Assembly (NCBI GenBank): GCA_047605205.1
Contig: JASGGE010000001.1
Coordinates: 62,001-126,000 of the forward strand
Direction: 5' to 3'
DNA: 64,000 bases
From: Siphonobacter sp047605205
GTDB lineage: Bacteria; Bacteroidota; Bacteroidia; Cytophagales; Spirosomataceae
A model generated the notes under the pieces. That model ran no database searches. It was given only the letters and a program-made list of their open reading frames with translations, and was not told the DNA's origin. The translations under genes and the position numbers were made by a program. This document shows positions 56,456 through 64,000 of the stretch, piece by piece; position 1 is the stretch's first letter, and every line of letters starts with the position of its first letter.

Positions 56456-57373
56456 ATGAATGTGGCCGTTAGCTGGCAGGGCGTGTATCCTGCTCTATTG
56501 ACTCCTTTTACTGCCGAAGACGAACTGGACTTAGATCTTTTTGAGAAGAATTTGCGTACTCAACTCGAAGCAGGCGTTTCGGGGTTTATCATTGGTGGCT
56601 CATTGGGAGAAGCCAGTACGATTACTCGTGCTGAAAAAATTGCTCTGCTCGAACGGGCTCTCACGGTTAGTGCCGGGCAGGTTCCTGTTATTGTTAATGT
56701 AGCCGAACAGGCTACCCGCGAAGCCATTGCGTGTGCCCAGGAAGCAGAAGCACACGGAGCGGATGGCTTAATGTTGTTGCCTCCGATGCGATATTATGCC
56801 GACTCGCGGGAAACCGTTACTTTTTTTAAGGCAGTGGCTAAAGCTACTTCGCTACCAATTATGCTGTATAATAATCCGGTTGACTATAAAATTCTGACGA
56901 CAATCGATATGTTAACAGAACTGGCTGAATTACCAAACATTCAAGCCATTAAGGAATCGACTCGTGATCTGACGAATATCATTCGGACGCATAATGCCCT
57001 GGGAAACCGCTATAAAATCATGGGTGGGGTAGACACCCTTATTGTGGAATCTATTGTTTTGGGTGCCGACGGCTTAGTGGGTGGGTTAGTTGATGCATTT
57101 CCGCAGGAAACGGTAACACTCTTTAATTTAACCAAGGCAGGGCAACTCACCGAAGCCATGGAAATTTACCGCTGGTTTATGCCCCTGCTTGAACTGGATA
57201 TTCACCCAAAACTGGTTCAAAATATCAAATTGGCGGCCACTGCCACAGGAATTGGCTCGGAATACGTACGAGCTCCCCGCTTGCCCTTAATCGGCGAAGA
57301 GCGGGCTCGTGTGCAAGCCATGATAGACAAGGCTCTTGCCACGCGTCCTACGTTGTCCACAGCAAGTTTGTAA
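56456..57373 (+). CDS. dihydrodipicolinate-synthase-family protein, likely pyrroline-4-hydroxy-2-carboxylate deaminase
   Basis: 305 aa from the ATG at 56456 (MNVAVSWQG). A TIM-barrel of the DapA/NanA family: GVYPALLTPFT, GGSLGEAST where DapA has GTTGE, MLYNNP with Y138, and the Schiff-base Lys K166 in AIKEST. Its place before a hydroxyproline epimerase and an FAD dehydrogenase indicates the deaminase that turns pyrroline-4-hydroxy-2-carboxylate into 2-oxoglutarate semialdehyde. Sequence alone does not separate it from DapA. It starts the plus-strand hydroxyproline operon; the next gene starts 19 bases on. Confidence 0.87.
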   Translation: MNVAVSWQGVYPALLTPFTAEDELDLDLFEKNLRTQLEAGVSGFIIGGSLGEASTITRAEKIALLERALTVSAGQVPVIVNVAEQATREAIACAQEAEAHGADGLMLLPPMRYYADSRETVTFFKAVAKATSLPIMLYNNPVDYKILTTIDMLTELAELPNIQAIKESTRDLTNIIRTHNALGNRYKIMGGVDTLIVESIVLGADGLVGGLVDAFPQETVTLFNLTKAGQLTEAMEIYRWFMPLLELDIHPKLVQNIKLAATATGIGSEYVRAPRLPLIGEERARVQAMIDKALATRPTLSTASL

Positions 57374-57392
57374 GCGGCGATTCTCATTCATT

Positions 57393-58400
57393 ATGTCATC
57401 TACTTATCCATTTTTTTGCATTGATGCTCATACCTGTGGCAACCCAGTGCGGGTGGTTACGGGGGGAAGTATTCCGAATTTACAAGGGACTTCCATGAGT
57501 GAAAAGCGGCAGCATTTTCTGGCAGAATACGACTGGATTCGGAAAGGGCTTATGTACGAGCCCCGAGGCCATGATATGATGTCGGGAAGTATTCTTTATC
57601 CGCCCATTGATCCGGCAAATGATGCAGGCGTGTTGTTCATTGAAACCTCTGGTTGCCTGCCCATGTGCGGGCATGGTACAATCGGAACCGTTACTGTAGC
57701 CATCGAACAGAATCTGATTCGCCCCAAAACACCTGGTTTGTTACGGCTGGAAGTTCCTGCGGGACTCGTACAGGCCGAATACACACAGGAAGGCCGGAAG
57801 GTAACGTCGGTCAAGATTACCAATATCGCCTCTTATCTGGCAGCCGAAGCTCTGGCCGTAGACTGTCCGGAATTAGGCCCGCTAACCGTTGATGTGGCTT
57901 ATGGTGGAAATTTTTACGCCATTGTTGACCCTCAGCCCAATTTCTCGGGATTAGAGCATTTCACCGCAGATCAATTAATTAGTTGGTCTCGAGTACTTCG
58001 CAGGCAACTAAATGAACGCTATAGCTTCATTCATCCACAAAATGATACTATTCGGGGCTTGAGTCATTTGCTTTGGACGGGTAAACCATTAAAAGAAGCC
58101 TCGACAGCTCGCAATGCCGTTTTCTACGGCGATAAAGCTATTGATCGCTCGCCTTGTGGTACCGGAACGTCAGCCCGGATGGCTCAGTGGTATGCAAAAG
58201 GGCAACTCAAACCCGGCGATACCTTCGTACATGAAAGCATTATTGGGTCTATTTTTAACGGACGCATTGAAGCCGAAACGACGCTTGCTGGTAAACCAGC
58301 CATTATTCCCAGCATTGAAGGTTGGGCAATGGTGCATGGGTATAATCACATTTTGATCGACGAAGACGATCCCTATTGTTTTGGTTTTCAGGTAATATGA
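57393..58400 (+). CDS. 4-hydroxyproline 2-epimerase (proline racemase family)
   Basis: 335 aa from the ATG at 57393. Proline-racemase fold with the two catalytic cysteines: C92 in CLPMCGHGTIGT and C255 in DRSPCGTGTSARMA. Having both cysteines points to a racemase/epimerase rather than the trans-3-hydroxyproline dehydratase subgroup. It converts trans-4-hydroxy-L-proline to cis-4-hydroxy-D-proline, the first step of the pathway. Its stop overlaps the next start as ATGA (58397-58400), so it is translationally coupled to the dehydrogenase. Confidence 0.92.
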   Translation: MSSTYPFFCIDAHTCGNPVRVVTGGSIPNLQGTSMSEKRQHFLAEYDWIRKGLMYEPRGHDMMSGSILYPPIDPANDAGVLFIETSGCLPMCGHGTIGTVTVAIEQNLIRPKTPGLLRLEVPAGLVQAEYTQEGRKVTSVKITNIASYLAAEALAVDCPELGPLTVDVAYGGNFYAIVDPQPNFSGLEHFTADQLISWSRVLRRQLNERYSFIHPQNDTIRGLSHLLWTGKPLKEASTARNAVFYGDKAIDRSPCGTGTSARMAQWYAKGQLKPGDTFVHESIIGSIFNGRIEAETTLAGKPAIIPSIEGWAMVHGYNHILIDEDDPYCFGFQVI

Positions 58401-59638
58401 AAAATATTGGCATTGTGGGCGGAGGCATTATGGGACTCTGCTCAGCCTATTATCTCCAACAGGCTGGTTATCAGGTAACCATTATTGATCAGGGAAATCT
58501 GGATGATGGCTGTTCTTATGGAAATGCGGGTATGATTGTGCCGAGCCATATTATTCCCCTGGCTCAGCCCGGTATGATTTCTAAGGGTTTGCGATGGATG
58601 CTACATTCAACGAGTCCTTTTTACGTCAAACCTCGTCTAAATGCTGAGCTAATCCGCTGGGGCTGGTTGTTTTACAGGCATTCCACCCAAACCCACGTTG
58701 ATAATAGTATTCCGGTCTTGCGAGATTTAAGTCTGTTTAGCAAAAGCCTTTATCAGGAACTGGCCTCATCGCTTCCTTTCGGATGGTTAGAGAAAGGGCT
58801 TTTTATGCTTTATAAAACAGCCTCTGCTGAAAAGGAAATGGAACACGAAGCTCATGTAGCTAACCAGGCCGGTGTAGAAGCCCGAATACTAACGCAGGCT
58901 CAGGTGCAGGCCCTGGAACCAGAGGTAGAAGTAAGCGTTCTAGGGGGTATTCATTATCCGGGAGATGCCCACGTTACACCGCAGAAAGTAATGGAGGCTC
59001 TGCTACAGTTTTTGACTGAAAAGGGAGTAACTTTTATCCGGCAGGAGGGAGTAAAGGGTTTTTGCCAAACGGGCAGCCAGATTACGGCTATCCAGACAAC
59101 TAAACAACAGATTTCCGTGGATGCTCTGGTTGTCGCAACAGGAGCCTGGTCACCGGAAGTAGTCAAATCCCTGGGTCTGTCTTTGCCTTTACAGGGTGGA
59201 AAAGGGTATAGTATTCTGGCAAAAAAAGTAAAAAGGAATATTCAGGTTCCGGCTATTTTGCTTGAAGCCCGAGCCACTGCTACACCTATGGGTGAGGACT
59301 TACGCTTTGCCGGGACACTGGAAATTAACGGAACGGACCTATCCATTAACCCGAATCGGGTATTGGGAATTCGTCAGGCTATTCCTAATTATTATCCCGA
59401 ACTTGGTCAGGAAGCAATGACTCCACAAACGGTGTGGTCTGGTTTGAGACCCTGTTCTCCCGATGGCCTCCCTTACATGGGTCGTATTCCCGGTCTGAGT
59501 AATGCTGTCCTGGCGACTGGTCATGGAATGATGGGATTAAGTTTAGGACCTGCCACGGGGAAATTAGTAGCAGAAGTTCTAGATGAAAAAAGTACAAGTC
59601 TGGACTTATCCCCGTTCCGGGTAGATCGCTTTTCGTAA
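58397..59638 (+). CDS. FAD-dependent D-hydroxyproline dehydrogenase-like oxidoreductase
   Basis: 413 aa from the ATG at 58397. DadA/glycine-oxidase-type flavoenzyme: FAD-binding IGIVGGGIMGLCSAYYL (residues 4-20), DDGCSYGNAGMIVPSH, and the late ATGAWSPEV and GHGMMGLSLGPATGK segments. In this cluster it most likely oxidises cis-4-hydroxy-D-proline to pyrroline-4-hydroxy-2-carboxylate, the substrate of the upstream deaminase. The final enzyme, 2-oxoglutarate-semialdehyde dehydrogenase, is not in the window. Confidence 0.9.
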   Translation: MKNIGIVGGGIMGLCSAYYLQQAGYQVTIIDQGNLDDGCSYGNAGMIVPSHIIPLAQPGMISKGLRWMLHSTSPFYVKPRLNAELIRWGWLFYRHSTQTHVDNSIPVLRDLSLFSKSLYQELASSLPFGWLEKGLFMLYKTASAEKEMEHEAHVANQAGVEARILTQAQVQALEPEVEVSVLGGIHYPGDAHVTPQKVMEALLQFLTEKGVTFIRQEGVKGFCQTGSQITAIQTTKQQISVDALVVATGAWSPEVVKSLGLSLPLQGGKGYSILAKKVKRNIQVPAILLEARATATPMGEDLRFAGTLEINGTDLSINPNRVLGIRQAIPNYYPELGQEAMTPQTVWSGLRPCSPDGLPYMGRIPGLSNAVLATGHGMMGLSLGPATGKLVAEVLDEKSTSLDLSPFRVDRFS

Positions 59639-59736
59639 CATTAACTAAAAATACAATTTTATCATGTTCTGAATAAGACATGACCCCTTAACCAAAACGT
59701 TATATTGGCAGAGCGTATCTAACGACCCCATCCCTC

Positions 59737-61440
59737 ATGTCCCGTTTTTTAGGTCTTCTTTTACTGATTCCCATGCTTTCTTCTGCTCAGGGGCCCCTGA
59801 ACCCGCTTGATATCAGTCAGACTATTGTTCAATATCAGGCGGATAAAGGTAGCTTACGCCGCTTTTATCAAATTGCCAACTCACCTGAACGGCGGAGCCG
59901 TTTTAAAAAGCTAGATCAGGATTATCTGGCTAGTTTGCAGAAACTTAACTTCAATCAACTAACACCTGATAATCAGGTTGATTACCTCTTACTAACGCGT
60001 GATTTAACCGAAGAAATCCGTCAGTATGAATTGGCTGATCGGGAAAGTCAAGCGATTCAGTCCTGGTTTCCCTTTTCCGAACCGATTTACGCTCTCGAAA
60101 AAAAACGGCGTAGAGGCTTAGCGATGGATTCTCAGCGATTAGCTCAGGAATTTACGGACTGGGCCCATCAGGTTGATTCTGTTCGGATAACTTTGGATAA
60201 GGCAGGCCCAATGCAAAGCAGGTTGATAAGCCGGGCAGAAGAAACCACCAAAGGATTGCTTCAGGCCGTTAAAAGTGTATTTGATTTTTATAATGAATAC
60301 GATCCTGCTTTTACCTGGTGGATGGCTAAGCCCTATCCTAAACTCAGTGAAGCCCTGATGGCTCTTTTAAAAGCGTTTCAACAAAAAAACCAGGCGGTAA
60401 CACCACCTGCCGATGGCAGTGGTATTATTGGCGTGGCAGTTGGTCGCGAAGAATTAATCCGGCAGTTACAGCTCGATTATATTCCTTATTCTCCGGAAGA
60501 ACTTGTCAAGATCGCCAATCAGGAATTTGCCTGGTGTGATCGGGAACTTTTAAAAGCTTCGGCTGAAATGGGTTTTGGTACAAACTGGAAAGCCGCCCAG
60601 GAAAAGGTGAAGAATAGTTACGTGCCTGCCGGGAAGCAGCCTGAACTCATCCTCAGACTTTATAATGAATCCGTTGATTTTCTTAAAAAACATGATTTAG
60701 TAAGCATACCACCACTAGCCGAAGAAACCTGGCGAATGGGGATGATGACGCCCGAGCGTCAACTCGTAAATCCTTTTTTCCTGGGTGGGGAACAGATTCT
60801 CATTTCCTATCCTACTTCTACGATGGCACATGAGGACAAGCTGATGAGTATGCGGGGGAATAATCCACACTTTTCCCGATCGACAGTGCATCATGAACTC
60901 ATTGCGGGCCATCACCTGCAAATGTTTATGAATAATAGGTATCAGACACATCGAGCCATGTTTGATACCCCTTTCTGGATTGAAGGCTGGGCCCTTTACT
61001 GGGAAATGTTGCTTTGGGATAAAGGGTTTCCACAGTCACCTGAAGATAAAATCGGAATGCTATTCTGGCGAATGCACCGCTGTGCCCGGATTATATTCTC
61101 CCTTAACTATCATTTAGGAAACTGGACTCCCCAACAATGTATTGATTTTCTAGTAGACCGTGTAGGTCACGAACGAGCCAATGCCGAAGGGGAAGTTCGC
61201 CGTTCATTTATTGGCGGATACGAACCACTTTATCAGTTAGCTTATATGACCGGAGGGCTACAATTCAGGGCCTTACGGAAAGAATTGGTTGAAAGTGGTA
61301 AGCTTACGGATAAACAATTCCACGATACTATTCTGAAAATGAATGAATTACCCGTTGAATTGATTCGAGCATTGATGACCGGGCAAAAGCTAACGAAAGA
61401 GTTTAAAACCTCCTGGCGGTTTTATGATTTGCCGAAATAG
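59737..61440 (+). CDS. secreted DUF885 peptidase-like protein
   Basis: 567 aa with signal peptide MSRFLGLLLLIPMLSSA. DUF885 family, mainly helical, with a zinc-peptidase-like signature: HHELIAGHH (H385-H393), where the family usually has HELIPGHH, and the downstream Glu in WIEGWALYWE (E416). The family is thought to be metallopeptidases or carboxypeptidases. Being exported and placed after the hydroxyproline genes (98-base gap), it could release peptides or amino acids, but no substrate can be given. Confidence 0.82.
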   Translation: MSRFLGLLLLIPMLSSAQGPLNPLDISQTIVQYQADKGSLRRFYQIANSPERRSRFKKLDQDYLASLQKLNFNQLTPDNQVDYLLLTRDLTEEIRQYELADRESQAIQSWFPFSEPIYALEKKRRRGLAMDSQRLAQEFTDWAHQVDSVRITLDKAGPMQSRLISRAEETTKGLLQAVKSVFDFYNEYDPAFTWWMAKPYPKLSEALMALLKAFQQKNQAVTPPADGSGIIGVAVGREELIRQLQLDYIPYSPEELVKIANQEFAWCDRELLKASAEMGFGTNWKAAQEKVKNSYVPAGKQPELILRLYNESVDFLKKHDLVSIPPLAEETWRMGMMTPERQLVNPFFLGGEQILISYPTSTMAHEDKLMSMRGNNPHFSRSTVHHELIAGHHLQMFMNNRYQTHRAMFDTPFWIEGWALYWEMLLWDKGFPQSPEDKIGMLFWRMHRCARIIFSLNYHLGNWTPQQCIDFLVDRVGHERANAEGEVRRSFIGGYEPLYQLAYMTGGLQFRALRKELVESGKLTDKQFHDTILKMNELPVELIRALMTGQKLTKEFKTSWRFYDLPK

Positions 61441-61465
61441 TGATATGCCGACTTATTATTACCAG

Positions 61466-61493
61466 GCCTGAACCATACGGTTCGGGCTTTTTT
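61466..61493 (+). terminator. terminator of the DUF885 gene
   Basis: GCCTGAACC / GGTTCGGGC stem (one G-T pair) with a 4-base loop, followed by TTTTTT. It lies 25 bases after the stop. Confidence 0.82.
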
Positions 61494-61825
61494 ATAAACA
61501 ACAAAAAAGAGTCTAAACCAATATGGTCTAGCCTCTAAGGTTTAATTCTTAATCCAAAAAAACATGAGGGTTAACACCCGTAGGTCTTTAACCAAAAGCT
61601 ATGCTGGCTGTAGTGTTGGCATAATAATAACAGATAAGTTTCGGTTTGGGAAGAATCAATAAAAAACAGAATGGGAATGCCCATTTATACTTTTTGTTTG
61701 ATTTTACTATAAAGGTAATGTAAGAAATTTTCTTATACAATGTTTTGATATGAATTATTTACCAGAATTTTATATTGTCATAAATGATTAATGTGAAATA
61801 ATATTTTATTTATATATTTTTTTAA
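61494..61825. other. AT-rich spacer between convergent genes
   Basis: About 330 bases between the DUF885 terminator and the GH127 terminator. It is strongly AT-rich toward its right end. No gene, RNA or repeat was recognised in it. Confidence 0.5.
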
Positions 61826-61881
61826 AAACGCATATACTGTGCGGTTGAACTCATAAATTCAACCGCACAGTATATGCGTTT
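61826..61881 (-). terminator. terminator of the GH127/GH146 gene
   Basis: Perfect 24-bp stem (61826-61849 and 61858-61881) with an 8-base loop; on the minus strand it runs into TTTTT then an A/T-rich stretch. Its outer arm reaches into the stop codon of the glycosidase gene, so the terminator starts at the very end of the frame. Confidence 0.9.
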
Positions 61882-64000
61882 AATCATGAATCATTCGAGC
61901 TCCGTAAAAGGGTCCTGCCTGCTGATTGGGTAAAGCCTGAAACCGAATAGTAACCCTTGATTTTCCTTTTGTCCAATCGGTGGGGATAGGATAGGAGATG
62001 TCATAAAAACGGCTTTCCTTGTATTTGTTAAGATCTTCTTTAGTAAGCTTCTGATCGTCAACAAAAATTTCGAATTGTCTTCCCCGGTTATCCATTCCCC
62101 AGTACGTTATTAACAAAGTATTGGGTTGAGAATCATGGGTCTTCATGATGAAACGTAGCGAACCTCCTTTGTTAGCAACCCGGTACTTACGTGTGTGAGC
62201 TTCACCAGTTTCCAGGTTTTCGCCAGTAAAGTCATGATCACGTTCGGGCTGCATTTCACCGGGGCGGAGCATATCACTAGTGTGTTGATCAAGTTGACGG
62301 GATAAACGTTGTTTTTCTTCATAGCGTTGTTGTTCTTTCTGCCAGCCATCACGCGAAAAAACATCCCAGTACACACTGTAATAATCGTCTTGTAGGGAAT
62401 AAAAGGGTTGTAATGTAAGGGTACCTCGTGAAGTAGCAGTCTGAAACTTCAGGGCAGAAACATCCCCCGAAATCCAGGTATTTGGGTCAGGACGATCCTG
62501 CACCAGTACAGGTAACCCCTGTGATGGATCTGGTTCATCTTTGCCTAAATTACCAGCCAACAGAACTGGCCCATAAAAAAATGCCTGACGCCCGGCATTA
62601 TCAGGCATGCTTACGGCGTAAAATGATGCCGAAAGGCTTAATGAAAGCTCATCATTGGGTTGCCAGACACGCCGAATCACCCAATAGCTATCTTCTATCG
62701 TTACATCAGCTAAAGGTTTGCCATTTAAAAGTAATTGGGTAGCACGTACCCAGGCAGGTTTACGGATGCGTAGGGTAAGAGGCAAAGCTTTCTGTGGACT
62801 AAAACGCAGAGAAACCGTTGAATCGGCTGGAAGCCGGGTTTGTAATTCCAACTGTAGTTTTTTCTCAGTCCAGTTTAGGTTAGAAGGAATGAACAGGTTC
62901 ACATACAGGCTGCCATCCTGACCCTGAAAATAAATGCTTTCACTATACTTGACGTGATTTTCCATGCCTGATCCGACGCAGCAGGTAAAGTCGTGTTCAG
63001 GTGAACTAAAGTCTTTACGAACTCCCATGCGTAAAGGCACGAAATAACACATCATACCCGTCGTATGGTTTTGCGATGCCAGAATGTGGTTATAGAGTGC
63101 CCGCTCATAATAGTCCATATAGGAAGCCTGAGGTTGTAATGCAAACAAATGCCGGGTTAACTTCAGCATATTGTAGGTATTGCAGGTTTCCATGGTATTC
63201 TCCGTCAGCTTTTCGCTAAGCGAGTCGGGGGAACTGAGGTATTCATAATTGCTATTCCCGCCTGGTGCATAAGAATGGTGTTTCACCACTGTATTCCAGA
63301 AGAAAGTCGCACTTTCCCGGTCGCTATGGTTTCCCGTTAGTTCGTAGCGGCGTATCGTACCAATTAATTTAGGAATCTGTGTGTTGGAATGTTTTCCTGG
63401 TAAAATATCCCGATGATTAGCCAGCGAGTCGAGAATCCGCCGATCATGAAATTGATAGGAAAGATCCAGATATTGCTTTTGTTTGGTAAAAGAATAGAGG
63501 TTTACGAGCATTTCGTTCATTCCACCGTACTCGCAAAGCAGCATCTTCTGATTTTGTTCATCGGTAAGATTCTTTAAGATACTACCCGTCCAGTCGGCCA
63601 TGCCCTGGCATAATTTAAGGGCCTCCTGATTATGGCAATACAGATAAGCATCGAGTAACCCTGCCATTACTTTATGAACGGTATACCAGGGAGACCAGGC
63701 TCCGTTTAAGTCAAAGCCTCTTGAGCGAATATTGCCCTTGGCAACTTCTGCAAAGACACTGTCTTCTTTAGGGATGGCTCCGATGTAACCCGTCTTTCGA
63801 TTAACCTGGCATTCCTTTAATTCTGATACGATGTAGTTAACCCGTTTCAGATACGCAGGATCTTTGCTGACGGCATAGTGCATGGCACAAGCAGATAGGT
63901 AATGGCCGAGCGTATGTCCGGCCAAACCGGAAGATTCCCAGCCGCCGTATTTTTCGGCTTTGGGCTTAAGCCCTGCGTGACTACGAAATTCAGATAAAAG
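61880..64000 (-). CDS. GH127/GH146-type beta-L-arabinofuranosidase, N-terminus beyond window
   Basis: The frame is open to the window edge (706 residues visible); the codon at 63925 is TTG inside the frame, not a start. The left flank reads AGLKPKAEKYGGWESSGLAG then HTLGHYLSACAMHYA, as in DUF1680 enzymes. Visible catalytic features: acid/base Glu in NYEYLSS, the zinc-binding ETC in METCNTYNMLKL (codons 63182-63190) and the paired cysteines DFTCCVGSGMENH (62978-62983), the first of which is the nucleophile in this family. The C-terminal 130 residues look like the DUF6805-type module of GH146 enzymes. It should remove beta-L-arabinofuranose from plant glycans or hydroxyproline-linked arabinosides. 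The missing part includes the signal peptide. Confidence 0.9.
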   Translation of the reverse strand, partial: LLSEFRSHAGLKPKAEKYGGWESSGLAGHTLGHYLSACAMHYAVSKDPAYLKRVNYIVSELKECQVNRKTGYIGAIPKEDSVFAEVAKGNIRSRGFDLNGAWSPWYTVHKVMAGLLDAYLYCHNQEALKLCQGMADWTGSILKNLTDEQNQKMLLCEYGGMNEMLVNLYSFTKQKQYLDLSYQFHDRRILDSLANHRDILPGKHSNTQIPKLIGTIRRYELTGNHSDRESATFFWNTVVKHHSYAPGGNSNYEYLSSPDSLSEKLTENTMETCNTYNMLKLTRHLFALQPQASYMDYYERALYNHILASQNHTTGMMCYFVPLRMGVRKDFSSPEHDFTCCVGSGMENHVKYSESIYFQGQDGSLYVNLFIPSNLNWTEKKLQLELQTRLPADSTVSLRFSPQKALPLTLRIRKPAWVRATQLLLNGKPLADVTIEDSYWVIRRVWQPNDELSLSLSASFYAVSMPDNAGRQAFFYGPVLLAGNLGKDEPDPSQGLPVLVQDRPDPNTWISGDVSALKFQTATSRGTLTLQPFYSLQDDYYSVYWDVFSRDGWQKEQQRYEEKQRLSRQLDQHTSDMLRPGEMQPERDHDFTGENLETGEAHTRKYRVANKGGSLRFIMKTHDSQPNTLLITYWGMDNRGRQFEIFVDDQKLTKEDLNKYKESRFYDISYPIPTDWTKGKSRVTIRFQALPNQQAGPFYGARMIHD

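Noticed and set aside
63923..63925. start of the GH127/GH146 gene at this codon
   Set aside because: The codon is TTG, the frame continues to the window edge with conserved family sequence, so the true start lies beyond position 64000.
1..64000. CRISPR arrays, tRNA or rRNA genes, insertion sequences, prophage genes
   Set aside because: No spaced direct-repeat array, no clover-leaf candidate, no transposase or phage gene was recognised by reading. A tRNA or repeat search by software could still find a small one.

Overview
The window looks like a chromosome segment from a member of the Bacteroidota, most likely a Cytophagales/Spirosomaceae-type environmental bacterium. The evidence is two SusC/SusD outer-membrane import pairs, lipoproteins with short SusD-type signals, TonB-dependent receptors that begin with carboxypeptidase-regulatory-like domains, near-consensus TAnnTTTG promoter elements, frequent TTG starts and many exported hydrolases. 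The species is inferred, not proven. No rRNA, tRNA, insertion sequence, prophage or CRISPR array was recognised.

Layout. 0.3-8.1 kb: a SusC/SusD pair followed by a large secreted protein that fuses a PD40 beta-propeller to an amidohydrolase. 8.5-22.1 kb: an uninterrupted ten-gene plus-strand run. It has two tandem copies of a tldE-like/tldD-like gene pair, then a DUF4159 protein, a MoxR AAA+ ATPase, a DUF58/von Willebrand-like protein, a BatA-like membrane protein and two large membrane-anchored proteins, several with overlapping ATGA junctions. This is the best candidate here for a poorly described multi-component system. 22.4-27.9 kb: a remnant of a ROK-family gene, then a second SusC/SusD pair with no enzyme beside it.

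28.0-32.7 kb (minus strand): nicotinate phosphoribosyltransferase, a UPF1/IGHMBP2-type helicase and a secreted phosphodiesterase/phosphatase-like protein. 32.8-38.7 kb: an iron/siderophore locus with a TonB-dependent receptor, a periplasmic esterase and a PepSY membrane protein on the minus strand, and a divergent PchR-like AraC regulator. 39.2-42.0 kb: a secreted M14 carboxypeptidase-like protein ending at a perfect 54-bp palindrome.

42.3-45.7 kb: a molybdate ABC transporter (modABC) followed closely by a beta-lactamase-like serine hydrolase. 45.7-52.5 kb: an AraC regulator next to a TolC/RND/adaptor efflux operon, with a perfect inverted repeat just before the efflux operon. 53.0-55.2 kb: an aldo/keto reductase gene broken by one in-frame stop, then a secreted MRJP/yellow-like protein.

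55.5-59.6 kb: a trans-4-hydroxyproline catabolic cluster with an AraC regulator diverging from a dihydrodipicolinate-synthase-family deaminase, a hydroxyproline 2-epimerase and an FAD D-hydroxyproline dehydrogenase. It is followed by a secreted DUF885 peptidase-like protein and, facing it, a GH127/GH146-type beta-L-arabinofuranosidase cut by the window end. Because GH127 enzymes can remove arabinose from hydroxyproline, this end of the window may serve use of plant hydroxyproline-rich glycoproteins. That link is inference.
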